In this document: positions 24,876-33,280 of the stretch, piece after piece
Position numbering within the stretch: the first letter of the stretch is position 1
How the letters are laid out: each line of letters opens with the position of its first letter
Assembly: GCA_963815285.1 (NCBI GenBank)
Contig: CAWFGB010000005.1
Span: 124,001 to 188,000, forward strand
Length of the DNA stretch: 64,000 nt
Origin: JACCSI01 sp963815285
GTDB taxonomy: Bacteria; Acidobacteriota; Vicinamibacteria; Vicinamibacterales; UBA2999
Direction of reading: 5' to 3'
Position numbers and translations under genes: made by a program
Notes under the pieces: generated by a model
The model's database searches: none
What the model was told of the DNA's origin: nothing
The model's input: the letters and a program-made list of their open reading frames with translations, nothing else

Positions 24876-27020
24876 TCAGGGCGTCCGCGCCAGCGCGCGA
24901 TTCGCTTCCCGGCGAATGTAGTGCTGCAGCGCCGTCAGCTCCCGATCGGTGATATCCACATACGCTGGCATGCCGCGGTTGGCTCGAGTGCCCTGTCGAA
25001 GCATTCTGGCGAACGTGTCGGTTTCGAGGACGAGGGTCGACGCGCGGAGATCAGGCGCCATGCCGCCCGAGATGGCTCCGGGCCCATGGCAACTCCCGCA
25101 GCGCCCGTAGATTGCGGCACCGGCGTTGGCCAGGGTGTCATCGATCGCGAACGCGGCTTTCAGCGGAGTCGCGGCTGCGGGCGGCGGCTGCGGCGGCAGG
25201 GTGGCTGTGCCATCGAGCGCGAAGGCCACCAAGGCGCGACGCTGCTGGCCGTAGGCCCAACCGTGCGCCGCTGAAAGCGGGCCACCAAGCCCGGCCATGC
25301 TGCCGCCGAAGCCGACGAGGATCGCGACGTACTGCTTGCCGTTGACTGCATAGGTGATCGGCGGCGCCGAGATGCCGAGCCCCAGGTTGTGTTGCCACAA
25401 CTCCTTGCCGGTATCGGCCGCGTAGGCCCTCAACGTTCCGTCCACGCGGCCCTGGAAGACCAGGTTGGCGGCTGTGGTCAGCGTGCCGGGATTGAACAAC
25501 CCGTCCATGGGAACTTGCCACGCCAGGCGCTGCCGTACCGGGTCCCAGGCCTGCAGCGACGCCATGGTGCCATCTTTGCGCGACGAGCCGCTGACGAACT
25601 GACCGTTGACGCCGTAGCCACCAACCCACGGCGTCGAGCGCCAGGTCACTGTGTCGATGCCCTTGTCCGTGAACATTGCGGTCAGATGCATGGCAGGGTA
25701 ATAGGCCAGCCCGGTTTTCGGGTTGAACGACATCGCCTGCCAGTTGTGGCCGCCAAGCGGTGTCGGCGAGACGGTTGCCATTCCGGTTTCGTAGCGCGCA
25801 CCCTCGACCTCGACCGGGCGTCCCGTCTCCACGTCGATGCGGCTCGCCCACGTCGTCTCGGTGAACGGTGACGCGGAGATCAGCCTCCCGGTCGCGCGAT
25901 CGATGACGTAAAAGAACCCGTTCTTCGGTGCATGCAGGATGACTTTGCGTGGCTTGCCGTCAATCGACAGATCGGCCAGCACGATGTCCATATTGGAGTT
26001 GAAGTCCCAGGTCTCACCCGGCGTCGTCTGGTAATGCCACCGGTACTCACCGCTGTCGGGGTCGAGCGCGACGATCGAACAGAGGAACAGGTTGTCGCCG
26101 CCGTCCGGGCTGCGAATCTTGCGGTTCCATGGCGAGCCGTTACCGGTGCCGATGTAGAGCAGATCGAGTTCCGAATCGTACGTGAATCCGTGCCACGCGT
26201 TGCCGCCGCCGCCGTGCACCCACCACTCTCCGGTCCACGTCTTGGCGGCCATGCGCATCGCGTCGCTCTCGAAGCCGTCGGCCGGGTTGCCCGGAACGAT
26301 GTAGAAGCGCCACGCCTGCTTGCCTGTCTCGGCATCGTAGGCCGTGACGTAGCCGCGCGAGGGGCCGTTCTCGGTACCGCCGTTGCCGATGAGCACTTTG
26401 CCTTTGAAGATCTTCGGGGCGCCAGTGATGTAGAGCGGTTTGGCGGGATCGACCGTCATCACCTGCCACACCTCTTTGCCGGTCTGCGCGTCGATGGCCA
26501 CCAGCCGCCCGTCCCACGTCGCGGCGTATACCTTGCCCTTCCAGAAGCCGATGCCGCGATTGTGATCCCACCCGACGCGAAGCCGGCCGGCATGCGCGCG
26601 CACCGCCGGGTCATACTGCCAGAGCGGTTTGCCCGACCGTGCGTCCACGGCGCGCACCACATTCATGCTGCCAATGAAATACAGCACGCCATCGACCACA
26701 AGCGGTGTTGACACCAGGCCGCGGTCGTTGGGCAGTTCGAGGAACCAGTCCGGGCGCAGCCGGCTCACGGTGGCGTCACTGATCTGGGTGAGCGGGCTGA
26801 AGCGCTGCTCGCTGTAGGTCCGCCCATAGGCCAGCCAGTTGTCGCCGGCGGAATCATCACTGAGCGCCGCGTCGTCGACGACCAGGACGCGACGCGGGGT
26901 CGTGGTTCCTTGCGGGGGCTGCATGGCGCGACCGGTGAGTAGAAGAACGGTCAGCAGGGCCGAAGTCAGTACAGCCACCAGAATCGCCGTCGAATGTCTA
27001 CGGTCAGCGCTCATGACCAT
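24876..27020 (-). CDS. PQQ-dependent quinohemoprotein dehydrogenase
   Basis: 714 residues: N-terminal hydrophobic anchor or signal, then an eight-bladed PQQ propeller (many A.D..TGK..W docking motifs such as AIDAQTGKEVWQ and AADTGKELWQ). A C-terminal cytochrome c domain has CGSCHGP at about residue 640 and a likely Met ligand in GMPAYVD. TPGETWDFNSNMD supplies the catalytic-Asp region. The vicinal Cys-Cys pair that usually faces PQQ is absent: GWDHNRGIGFWKGKVY occupies that place. Electrons would pass from a periplasmic alcohol or sugar through PQQ to heme. An internal ATG at 27014 is an alternative start. Confidence 0.9.
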   Translation of the reverse strand: MVMSADRRHSTAILVAVLTSALLTVLLLTGRAMQPPQGTTTPRRVLVVDDAALSDDSAGDNWLAYGRTYSEQRFSPLTQISDATVSRLRPDWFLELPNDRGLVSTPLVVDGVLYFIGSMNVVRAVDARSGKPLWQYDPAVRAHAGRLRVGWDHNRGIGFWKGKVYAATWDGRLVAIDAQTGKEVWQVMTVDPAKPLYITGAPKIFKGKVLIGNGGTENGPSRGYVTAYDAETGKQAWRFYIVPGNPADGFESDAMRMAAKTWTGEWWVHGGGGNAWHGFTYDSELDLLYIGTGNGSPWNRKIRSPDGGDNLFLCSIVALDPDSGEYRWHYQTTPGETWDFNSNMDIVLADLSIDGKPRKVILHAPKNGFFYVIDRATGRLISASPFTETTWASRIDVETGRPVEVEGARYETGMATVSPTPLGGHNWQAMSFNPKTGLAYYPAMHLTAMFTDKGIDTVTWRSTPWVGGYGVNGQFVSGSSRKDGTMASLQAWDPVRQRLAWQVPMDGLFNPGTLTTAANLVFQGRVDGTLRAYAADTGKELWQHNLGLGISAPPITYAVNGKQYVAILVGFGGSMAGLGGPLSAAHGWAYGQQRRALVAFALDGTATLPPQPPPAAATPLKAAFAIDDTLANAGAAIYGRCGSCHGPGAISGGMAPDLRASTLVLETDTFARMLRQGTRANRGMPAYVDITDRELTALQHYIRREANRALARTP

Positions 27021-27206
27021 CCCCTGTCTCGTGTTGTTGACTCGCCTGCGAACGCGGCTATTCTAGCCTCGCGTGATTCTCCGCGATACACGCGGAGTTG
27101 CGCGCACGACCGGAGTCCAATAGACAGCGTGATCATGCCCAATCGGGGGTGCGAGCCTAGGCGAGACTCCGGCCTGGGACGTGACTGCCGCGAACCAGGA
27201 GGCCCA

Positions 27207-27768
27207 ATGCGAAGAGAACTGCTGGCACTGCTGTTCGCCTCGTTGTGTGGTTTGACGTTGGCACGTGGTTCGACCAGCACACCACTCAGTCCCTCGGCCA
27301 TCGTCTCCGAATCCACAGCGCTCGTGTCGGGTCAGCCTGCCGAGCGTTGTGTCAACGTCCTTGCCGGGGGGAGGCATCGCTTGGTCTGGTGACGCTGCCG
27401 AACGGGACAACTGGCTTCGGTGGGAACTGGTTTCCCCTCAGTCTCGGAGGCATCAGCGGCGAGATGGCGTCGGTCGTGCTGAATCAGGAAACCGCTGGCC
27501 AGGGCCAGCAGGGTGCGCTGCACTTGACGCTGGAGCACGCGTTCGAAACGCCCAACGGGGATTACTTCATCACACAGGACCGCGCCGTCTGCGCGCCAGC
27601 GGGCCCTGAGCCGCTGCGGTGCCGCGTGAACGATGTCCTCACCATCGTTGCGGGAACGGGGATGTTCGAGAACGCAATGGCTCGCTGCGAAATCACGGGA
27701 CGGTCGATTTCGCCCAGGGGACGCTCGACTTCTCGATTCGGGGCCGCATGTGCGGCGACGGGCTCTGA
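27207..27768 (+). pseudogene. Secreted hypothetical protein split by two one-base deletions
   Basis: AGGAGG precedes ATG 27207. The signal peptide (MRRELLALLFASLCGLTLARG) is in one frame. The middle (SLGLVTLPNGTTGFGGNW, ALHLTLEHAFETPNGDYFIT, CRVNDVLTIVAGTGMFENA) is in a second, and the end (NGSLRNHGTVDFAQGTLDF, GRMCGDGL) in a third. Adding a G to the G6 run at 27366-27371 and a C at 27675 gives one continuous protein of about 187 residues with a strand-rich secreted domain. No family is assigned. Sequence error is the simplest explanation. Confidence 0.6.
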
Positions 27769-27782
27769 TGTCGGAGTAAAGT

Positions 27783-27821
27783 GCGCTGCCCTGGAGGCGC
27801 ACCAGGTGTTCAGGGCAGCGC
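27783..27821. terminator. 11-bp bidirectional hairpin between converging genes
   Basis: Bases 27783-27793 and 27811-27821 are perfect complements, with a further GGTG/CACC complement inside the loop. It separates the converging genes ending at 27768 (+) and 27872 (-). There is no T-run, so termination may need Rho, or the hairpin may protect 3' ends. Confidence 0.55.
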
Positions 27822-27871
27822 GCCCCCCGCTAATCCGGGGATGAGACGAAGTGGTCGTTTTGAAAGTCTGA

Positions 27872-28630
27872 TTACATCGCCCCCGGTTTCACGAACAACG
27901 CATCATCAACCTTCACATTGTGAGTGACGCCCGTCAGGGTGATCGTGATGCTCTGGATCGAGGACGACGTCTTGATCCTGAACGGAATCTTGATCCCGTC
28001 CACGTCCTTGTAGTCGAAGAACTCGGTGGTTTGCTCCACCTCTTGTCCCAACTGCGGGATGTCGACCTTCATGACCGACTTGATCGGGAGGTAGCTCTCG
28101 GCATCGATGTAATTGCGCACCTGGGAGCCGCTCGCTGGGTCAAAGACCACAACATACGCGTCGCGTCCGCCGACGCTCTCCTTGCCAGCGAGTTGTGCAC
28201 TGGTGCCGCGATCCTTGAAATCCATGAACGGGTGCGGAAACGAGCTGTTCTTCATGTTGTCCAACTGGTTGCCCGTGATCTCGCGATTGCCCTGCAGCGA
28301 ATCCAGCACGTAGCCGACGTGGCCGTCAAAGCGCTGATCGACGACGAGCTCGCCCGCACCGAGGGCGCTGAGATCCGCCTTGAGAAGCATGCGCGTCTTG
28401 TTGGGCGCGGCATTCAGCAACTCGAGTGTGCCGGCAATGTCGCCCGCAGGCGTTGTCAGGGCAATGGCGCCCGTTGCCGACCGGGATTGAAGTTTGCTGT
28501 GAGCCGCGCGCCCGCCAAGCGCCGTGAGACTCCTTTCGATTACGTCCGTCGCCGACTGCTGGGCCGAGGCCGTGTGTCCCATCAGGAGGACGGCCACCGC
28601 CACCACGAGTTGTCTCGATGAGTTCGTCAT
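27872..28630 (-). CDS. Secreted outer-membrane-lipoprotein-sorting-like (LolA/LolB-fold) protein
   Basis: 252 residues with a signal peptide (LVVAVAVLLMGHTASAQ). The mature protein begins QSATDVIERSLTALGGRAAHSKLQSRSATG. It then alternates strands (ELVVDQRFDGHVGYVLDS, DAYVVVFDPASGSQVRNYIDAESYLPIKSVMKVD, FFDYKDVDGIKIPFRIKT), which resembles acidobacterial LolA-fold proteins. A role in binding lipid or a lipoprotein is inferred from fold only. GGGGGAGAAG precedes ATG 28630. It is divergent from the gene at 28733. Confidence 0.65.
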   Translation of the reverse strand: MTNSSRQLVVAVAVLLMGHTASAQQSATDVIERSLTALGGRAAHSKLQSRSATGAIALTTPAGDIAGTLELLNAAPNKTRMLLKADLSALGAGELVVDQRFDGHVGYVLDSLQGNREITGNQLDNMKNSSFPHPFMDFKDRGTSAQLAGKESVGGRDAYVVVFDPASGSQVRNYIDAESYLPIKSVMKVDIPQLGQEVEQTTEFFDYKDVDGIKIPFRIKTSSSIQSITITLTGVTHNVKVDDALFVKPGAM

Positions 28631-28732
28631 AACCGTCTTCTCCCCCGACAAATTTGAACCAGTGATAGGGCGTTCCGCTATATCTCGACGCAAAGACCGA
28701 TTATAGTGACCCGACCTCCACAAAAGGAGACT

Positions 28733-29866
28733 ATGGCACTCCGCCGCTCGGTTCTCACTATCGTTGCTGCGGCCGGGCTCGTGTTGTCTCCCGCATGCGG
28801 CGGCGAGCCGCCACGCCACGCCGCGCCGGCCGCCGCGGTCAAAGGTGGGGACGATAGAAACGGCTCGTATAAGGCGGTGACTGACTTTTGGAGGCCCGCG
28901 CCGGAACACGATTCCACCTGGACCTGGGGGGAAGTGTCGGGTCTTGCTGCCGATACCCCCGACCGCATCATCGTCGCCACCTGGGGTGACCGCGATCGAC
29001 AGAATCAGCCGCGACCGAATGGAACCAACTACCTCGTGGTGGTCAACGGGCGGGGAGAGATCCTCGAGCGGTGGCAGCACTGGGACATGATCCTGAACAA
29101 GCCGCATCAGGTGTACATCAGTCCCTACGACCCACAGCGTCACGTGTGGGTCGTCGAGCGCGGTGGCGGTCGTGACGTGCCAATGACGATTCTCAAGTTC
29201 ACCAACGATGGCAAGCGGCTCGTAATGAAGCTCGGCGACGGCGACGATCCGCGGAACCGGACCGAAGCGCGCGCGAATCCCAAGCCGGGCCCGTTTGACT
29301 ACGGCGATCCGGCGTGTCTGGCTTTTTTCCCTGACGGCAGCTTCCTGGTAGCAGATGGCTACTGGAATTCACGGGTCATCAAATACAGCGCCAAGGGCGA
29401 GTATCTGATGGAATGGGGATCGCTCGGGAATGGGCCCGGCCAGTTCGATCTGGTTCACGGAGTAGCGATCGATCGCGAGCGGCGTGTCCTGGTTGCCGAC
29501 CGCTCGAACAATCGGATTCAAGTGTTCACGGAAGAGGGCCGGTTCATCGAGGAGTGGCCCGACATCACCGATCCGGTGGGCATCTACATCGACGAACGCG
29601 ATGCGGTCTGGGTGGTCTCAGCGGCGCTCAACCGCCTGCTCAAATACAACCGTGACGGCGTGCTCGAGTATTACTGGGGCGCTTATGGAGGAACGAGAGG
29701 TGGCTTTGCCGGCGGCCTGTCGCGGCCCCACCAGATCGACGTCGATCAGGACGGCAACGTGTATGTCGCCAATTGGGACGGCGGCTGGGTGACGAAGTAC
29801 ACGCCCAGGCGAGACGCCGATCCAGGACGGCTCGTGGGGCGAAAACTCGTCCTGGCCGGGCGCTGA
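28733..29866 (+). CDS. Exported NHL-repeat beta-propeller protein
   Basis: 377 residues. The N-terminus is hydrophobic and ends SPACGGE, so it may be a lipoprotein. NHL-type blades follow: LAFFPDGSFLVADGYWNSRVIKYSAKGEY, VHGVAIDRERRVLVADRSNNRIQVFTEEG and PHQIDVDQDGNVYVANWDGG. AAAGGAG lies 3-6 nt before ATG 28733; the upstream in-frame ATG has no ribosome site. The fold matches peptidyl-alpha-hydroxyglycine-lyase-like and scaffold propellers. Activity is unknown. One of three NHL/Vgb propellers in the window. Confidence 0.82.
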   Translation: MALRRSVLTIVAAAGLVLSPACGGEPPRHAAPAAAVKGGDDRNGSYKAVTDFWRPAPEHDSTWTWGEVSGLAADTPDRIIVATWGDRDRQNQPRPNGTNYLVVVNGRGEILERWQHWDMILNKPHQVYISPYDPQRHVWVVERGGGRDVPMTILKFTNDGKRLVMKLGDGDDPRNRTEARANPKPGPFDYGDPACLAFFPDGSFLVADGYWNSRVIKYSAKGEYLMEWGSLGNGPGQFDLVHGVAIDRERRVLVADRSNNRIQVFTEEGRFIEEWPDITDPVGIYIDERDAVWVVSAALNRLLKYNRDGVLEYYWGAYGGTRGGFAGGLSRPHQIDVDQDGNVYVANWDGGWVTKYTPRRDADPGRLVGRKLVLAGR

Positions 29867-29875
29867 GCTCGCCGT

Positions 29876-30448
29876 TTACGAAGGAGTCCGCCGGCGACGG
29901 CGCCAGGTCGCCGCGCCGAGTCCCCCGAGGGCGAGAAGGGCTGCGGTTGCGGGTTCCGGAACATTGGTCACCACGAGCGTCGCGGTCGGAGTCGGCGTGT
30001 CCAGGGAGAAATCGCTGACGACTGTCCCGGCCGAGGAAAGAAATGTTCCGACCTGTGTGGCCGTGCGATCGAACACAAAGAAATCAGCCGGTTGTTCAAC
30101 GGTGGTCAGCACTTCTTCGATCGCCGAGGCCAGACGAATTCCGACACGGGTGCTCGTCATCGTGTTATCGAATCCGATGACGGACGAAGCCGCGTCAATC
30201 GGAGTGTCCGAGCTGAATGCCGACACCTCCGGGGCGGAAAAATCGAACACATTGAGCCCGGTTGCCGGCAGGAAATCGGCAAGCGTCACCTGGATGTTGA
30301 TGGCACCGACGTCGCCGTTGGCGGCGAGGCTGAAGTCATACACCACGGAGGCAGCCGCGGGCCTGGCACCGCCAAGAACGAGGCATGCGGCCACAAGAAT
30401 GCCGAATGAAGAATGCCAGAAATGGGTGAGTAGAGTGGGGATCCGCAT
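29876..30448 (-). CDS. PEP-CTERM sorting-domain protein
   Basis: 190 residues. There is a signal peptide (FGILVAACLVLGGARPAAAS) and a strand-rich, low-charge middle. The C-terminus is a textbook PEP-CTERM: VPEPATAALLALGGLGAAT followed by WRRRRR. This tag is cut by an exosortase, and such proteins are linked to extracellular matrix or polysaccharide. No exosortase is in the window. GGAGG lies seven bases before ATG 30448. Confidence 0.88.
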   Translation of the reverse strand: MRIPTLLTHFWHSSFGILVAACLVLGGARPAAASVVYDFSLAANGDVGAINIQVTLADFLPATGLNVFDFSAPEVSAFSSDTPIDAASSVIGFDNTMTSTRVGIRLASAIEEVLTTVEQPADFFVFDRTATQVGTFLSSAGTVVSDFSLDTPTPTATLVVTNVPEPATAALLALGGLGAATWRRRRRTPS

Positions 30449-30613
30449 TGAACTGCCTCCGTAGTCGTGCAACCCGGAGTCTGCCTTCCTGGCCGCGCCG
30501 TTGGCACTGTTATACAGCAACGTTCGGCAGAACGTCTACCGCGGCAGCCACCTCTACATCGCGAGTCTCCAGTAGACTGATTGAGCAACTGCGTCGTAAG
30601 GAGAACAACTTTG

Positions 30614-32830
30614 ATGTCCGATCGTCGTTCCCGGCAAGTCGCCGCGACTGTCGTGGTTGTCCTTGTTTTCAGCGCGACGGCGTTGGCGCAGAAGCGAGGC
30701 ATCACCGATCTCGATCTCTTCCAGTTCGTCTGGGTGGCCGATCCACAGATTTCACCGGACGGAAGTCGCGTCGCCTTCCTGCGCGTCACGGTTGACGAGA
30801 AGACCGACGAGTACGAGACTGGCATCTGGGTCGTACCCACCGACCGCAGCGAGGTACCACGTCCGCTGACCAGCGGGACGCGGGACACGAACCCGCGCTG
30901 GTCGCCGGACGGAACGCGGCTCGCCTTTGTCCGTGCCCCGTTGAGCGGCGACCGGCCTCAGCCCCCGCAGATTTACGTCCTGGCGATGCGTGCAGGCGAA
31001 GCTCGCGCCGTCACGGAGATTCCGCGTGGGGCCGGCAGCCCGGTATGGTCGCCTGATGGCCGGACGATTGCGTTTGCCTCAACAGCGAAGCCGGAGGACA
31101 TCAAGGCCGGGGTGAAGCCAGGCACTGACGACGAGAAGGGCGACGCGGCGGGACTGAAGACCCGCCCGCCTGACTCGAAAGAAGGGCCGAACGCGAAAAG
31201 CGATCCGGCGCAAAAGCCGCGCGTGAGCGATGTGCGGGTCGTCACGAGCGCCGTATATCGCGCGAACGGTGTGGCGGACTTTGGTTACGTCGATGCCGAT
31301 CGCCCGTCGCACATCTGGACCGTGTCCGTGGCGGCGGGCGATGCTCCGCTCCCGACGCCACGACAGGTCACCTCCGGTGAATTCTCCGAGAACAACTTCG
31401 AGTGGTCGCCCGACGGCACGCGCATCTTCTTCGTCTCGAATCGGGTCAAAGACTCCTACTATTTTCCGAACGACACCGACTTGTACTCCGTTGCCGCATC
31501 CAGCGGCGGAGAGCCGACGAAAGTCGCCAGCATCGACGGCACTGTTGGCGACTACGCCTTCGGGCCGGACGGCAAGCGCATCGCCTTCGTCGGCACCTTG
31601 CACGGCAAGCCGGTGCGTTCGTATAGCCAGGCGGACCTGTGGGTGGCAGACCTCCCGAGCCCGACCGACGCCGCAGGGGCGCCTCGCAATCTGACGGCCG
31701 CGTACGACTTCGACATCGACGGTGGTCTCGGCGGTGATCAGCGGGCGCCGCGCGGCGCGGCGCCATCAGGGCCGGTGTGGACGCGTGACGGCCGCGCCGT
31801 GCTGATCAAGGCAGGCGAGCAGGGTGACGTCAACCTCAAGCGCATTGACGTCGCGTCGGGCACGGTCGATGCGGTCACCAAAGGGCAGCACGACGTCATG
31901 GCCTATACGGCCGACGACACTGGCCGGAAGCTCGCCCTGATCCGTTCCACGCAGACAGTGTTTGGCGACGTCAACCTCGTCGATGCATCGACCGGCACGA
32001 TGTCGACGCTCACCAGCTTCAACGACGATCTCTTCAAGACCCTCACGCTCAGCGAGCCAGAAGAGATCTCGTACACCAGCTTCGACGGCAAGAGAATTCA
32101 GGGCTGGATCCTCAAGCCGCCTGACTTCGACTCCACTCGCAAGTACCCTCTAATTCTCCAGATTCACGGGGGCCCACACTCGGCATACGGCAACACATTC
32201 ACGCACGAGTTCCAGTGGATGGCGGCCAAGGGATATGTCGTGCTCTTCACCAACCCGCGCGGCAGCTCGAATTACGGGCAGGACTTCGGCAACATCATTC
32301 AGTTCAAGTATCCGGGTGATGATTACAAAGACCTGATGGCGGGGGTGGACGAGTTGCTGAAACGCGGCTACGTCGATGAAGGCCGTATGGGCGTGACCGG
32401 CGGCAGCGGCGGGGGGCTGCTGACCAACTGGGTCGTGACGCAAACCCAACGCTTCAAGGCGGCCGTGAGCCAGCGCGATATCTCGGACTGGACCAGCTTT
32501 TGGTACACGTCCGACTTCTGGCTGGCGACGCCGACTTGGTTCAGAAAAGCGCCGTTCGAAGACCCGACGGATTTCGCCCAACGCTCGCCGATCACGCATG
32601 TCAAGAGCATCACGACACCGCTGATGTTCATCCTCGGCGACGAAGACTGGCGCACGCCGCCGTCGGCCGGCGGCGAGCAACTGTTTCGCGCGTTGAAGTA
32701 CTTGAAACGAGAGACCGTGATGGTGCGATTCCCCGACGAGAACCACGAGCTGTCTCGTTCGGGTAAGCCCTGGCATCGGGTCGAACGCCTGCAGCACATT
32801 GTCGGCTGGATGGACAAGTGGCTGCGTTAA
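30614..32830 (+). CDS. Secreted S9-family prolyl oligopeptidase (dipeptidyl/acylaminoacyl peptidase type)
   Basis: 738 residues with a signal peptide (VVVVLVFSATALAQ). WD40/PD40 propeller blades follow (VADPQISPDGSRVAFLRV, PRWSPDGTRLAFVRA, GSPVWSPDGRTIAFAS). The C-terminal alpha/beta-hydrolase domain has Ser598 in GGSGGG, the Asp region LGDEDWRTPP (about 675) and His in ENHELSRSG (about 712). It cleaves oligopeptides in the periplasm or outside the cell. AAGGAG lies 11 nt before ATG 30614. The following YCII gene starts 24 nt downstream. Confidence 0.92.
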   Translation: MSDRRSRQVAATVVVVLVFSATALAQKRGITDLDLFQFVWVADPQISPDGSRVAFLRVTVDEKTDEYETGIWVVPTDRSEVPRPLTSGTRDTNPRWSPDGTRLAFVRAPLSGDRPQPPQIYVLAMRAGEARAVTEIPRGAGSPVWSPDGRTIAFASTAKPEDIKAGVKPGTDDEKGDAAGLKTRPPDSKEGPNAKSDPAQKPRVSDVRVVTSAVYRANGVADFGYVDADRPSHIWTVSVAAGDAPLPTPRQVTSGEFSENNFEWSPDGTRIFFVSNRVKDSYYFPNDTDLYSVAASSGGEPTKVASIDGTVGDYAFGPDGKRIAFVGTLHGKPVRSYSQADLWVADLPSPTDAAGAPRNLTAAYDFDIDGGLGGDQRAPRGAAPSGPVWTRDGRAVLIKAGEQGDVNLKRIDVASGTVDAVTKGQHDVMAYTADDTGRKLALIRSTQTVFGDVNLVDASTGTMSTLTSFNDDLFKTLTLSEPEEISYTSFDGKRIQGWILKPPDFDSTRKYPLILQIHGGPHSAYGNTFTHEFQWMAAKGYVVLFTNPRGSSNYGQDFGNIIQFKYPGDDYKDLMAGVDELLKRGYVDEGRMGVTGGSGGGLLTNWVVTQTQRFKAAVSQRDISDWTSFWYTSDFWLATPTWFRKAPFEDPTDFAQRSPITHVKSITTPLMFILGDEDWRTPPSAGGEQLFRALKYLKRETVMVRFPDENHELSRSGKPWHRVERLQHIVGWMDKWLR

Positions 32831-32854
32831 TCAGCGGATGCGCATGGAGGTGTG

Positions 32855-33244
32855 ATGAAGTTCCTGGGTATTGCCTATGAGGAAGAGCAAAAGCTCGACG
32901 AGCTGTCGGAAAGCGAGTGGCTGGCGCTGCGGCGGGAAACCCTCGATTACGTCCAAGAGCTCAAAGATGCCGGTCGCCTGATCGACACACACGCGCTGCA
33001 GAGTGCGACCACCGCCTCAACGCTTCGGGTTCGCGGCGGAAAGCTGACGGTCACGGACGGCCCCTTTGCGGAAACCAAGGAGGTCATCGGCGGGTTCTTC
33101 ATCTTCGAAGCCCACGATGCCCAGGAGGCCGTCGAGATCGCCGCCAAGTGGCCGTCCGCCCGCCTCGGGACGATCGAGGTGCGGCCACTCGAGGAAGAAC
33201 TGCGGACGGAGGGCCGATACCGCCCGATCCATCAGCCGACGTGA
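32855..33244 (+). CDS. YCII-related (DGPF-type) protein
   Basis: 129 residues of the YCII/DGPF family: MKFLGIAYEEEQK at the start, the diagnostic DGPFAETKEVIGGFFIFEA at about 68-86, then EAVEIAAKWPSARLGTIEVRPL. In many genomes this family sits beside an ECF sigma factor; here it follows an S9 peptidase and no sigma factor is near. GGAGG lies 4 nt before the ATG. Its function is not established. Confidence 0.85.
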   Translation: MKFLGIAYEEEQKLDELSESEWLALRRETLDYVQELKDAGRLIDTHALQSATTASTLRVRGGKLTVTDGPFAETKEVIGGFFIFEAHDAQEAVEIAAKWPSARLGTIEVRPLEEELRTEGRYRPIHQPT

Positions 33245-33280
33245 CAGTAGGTACTGCCGCACCAGCCGCGCGCCCTGCCC

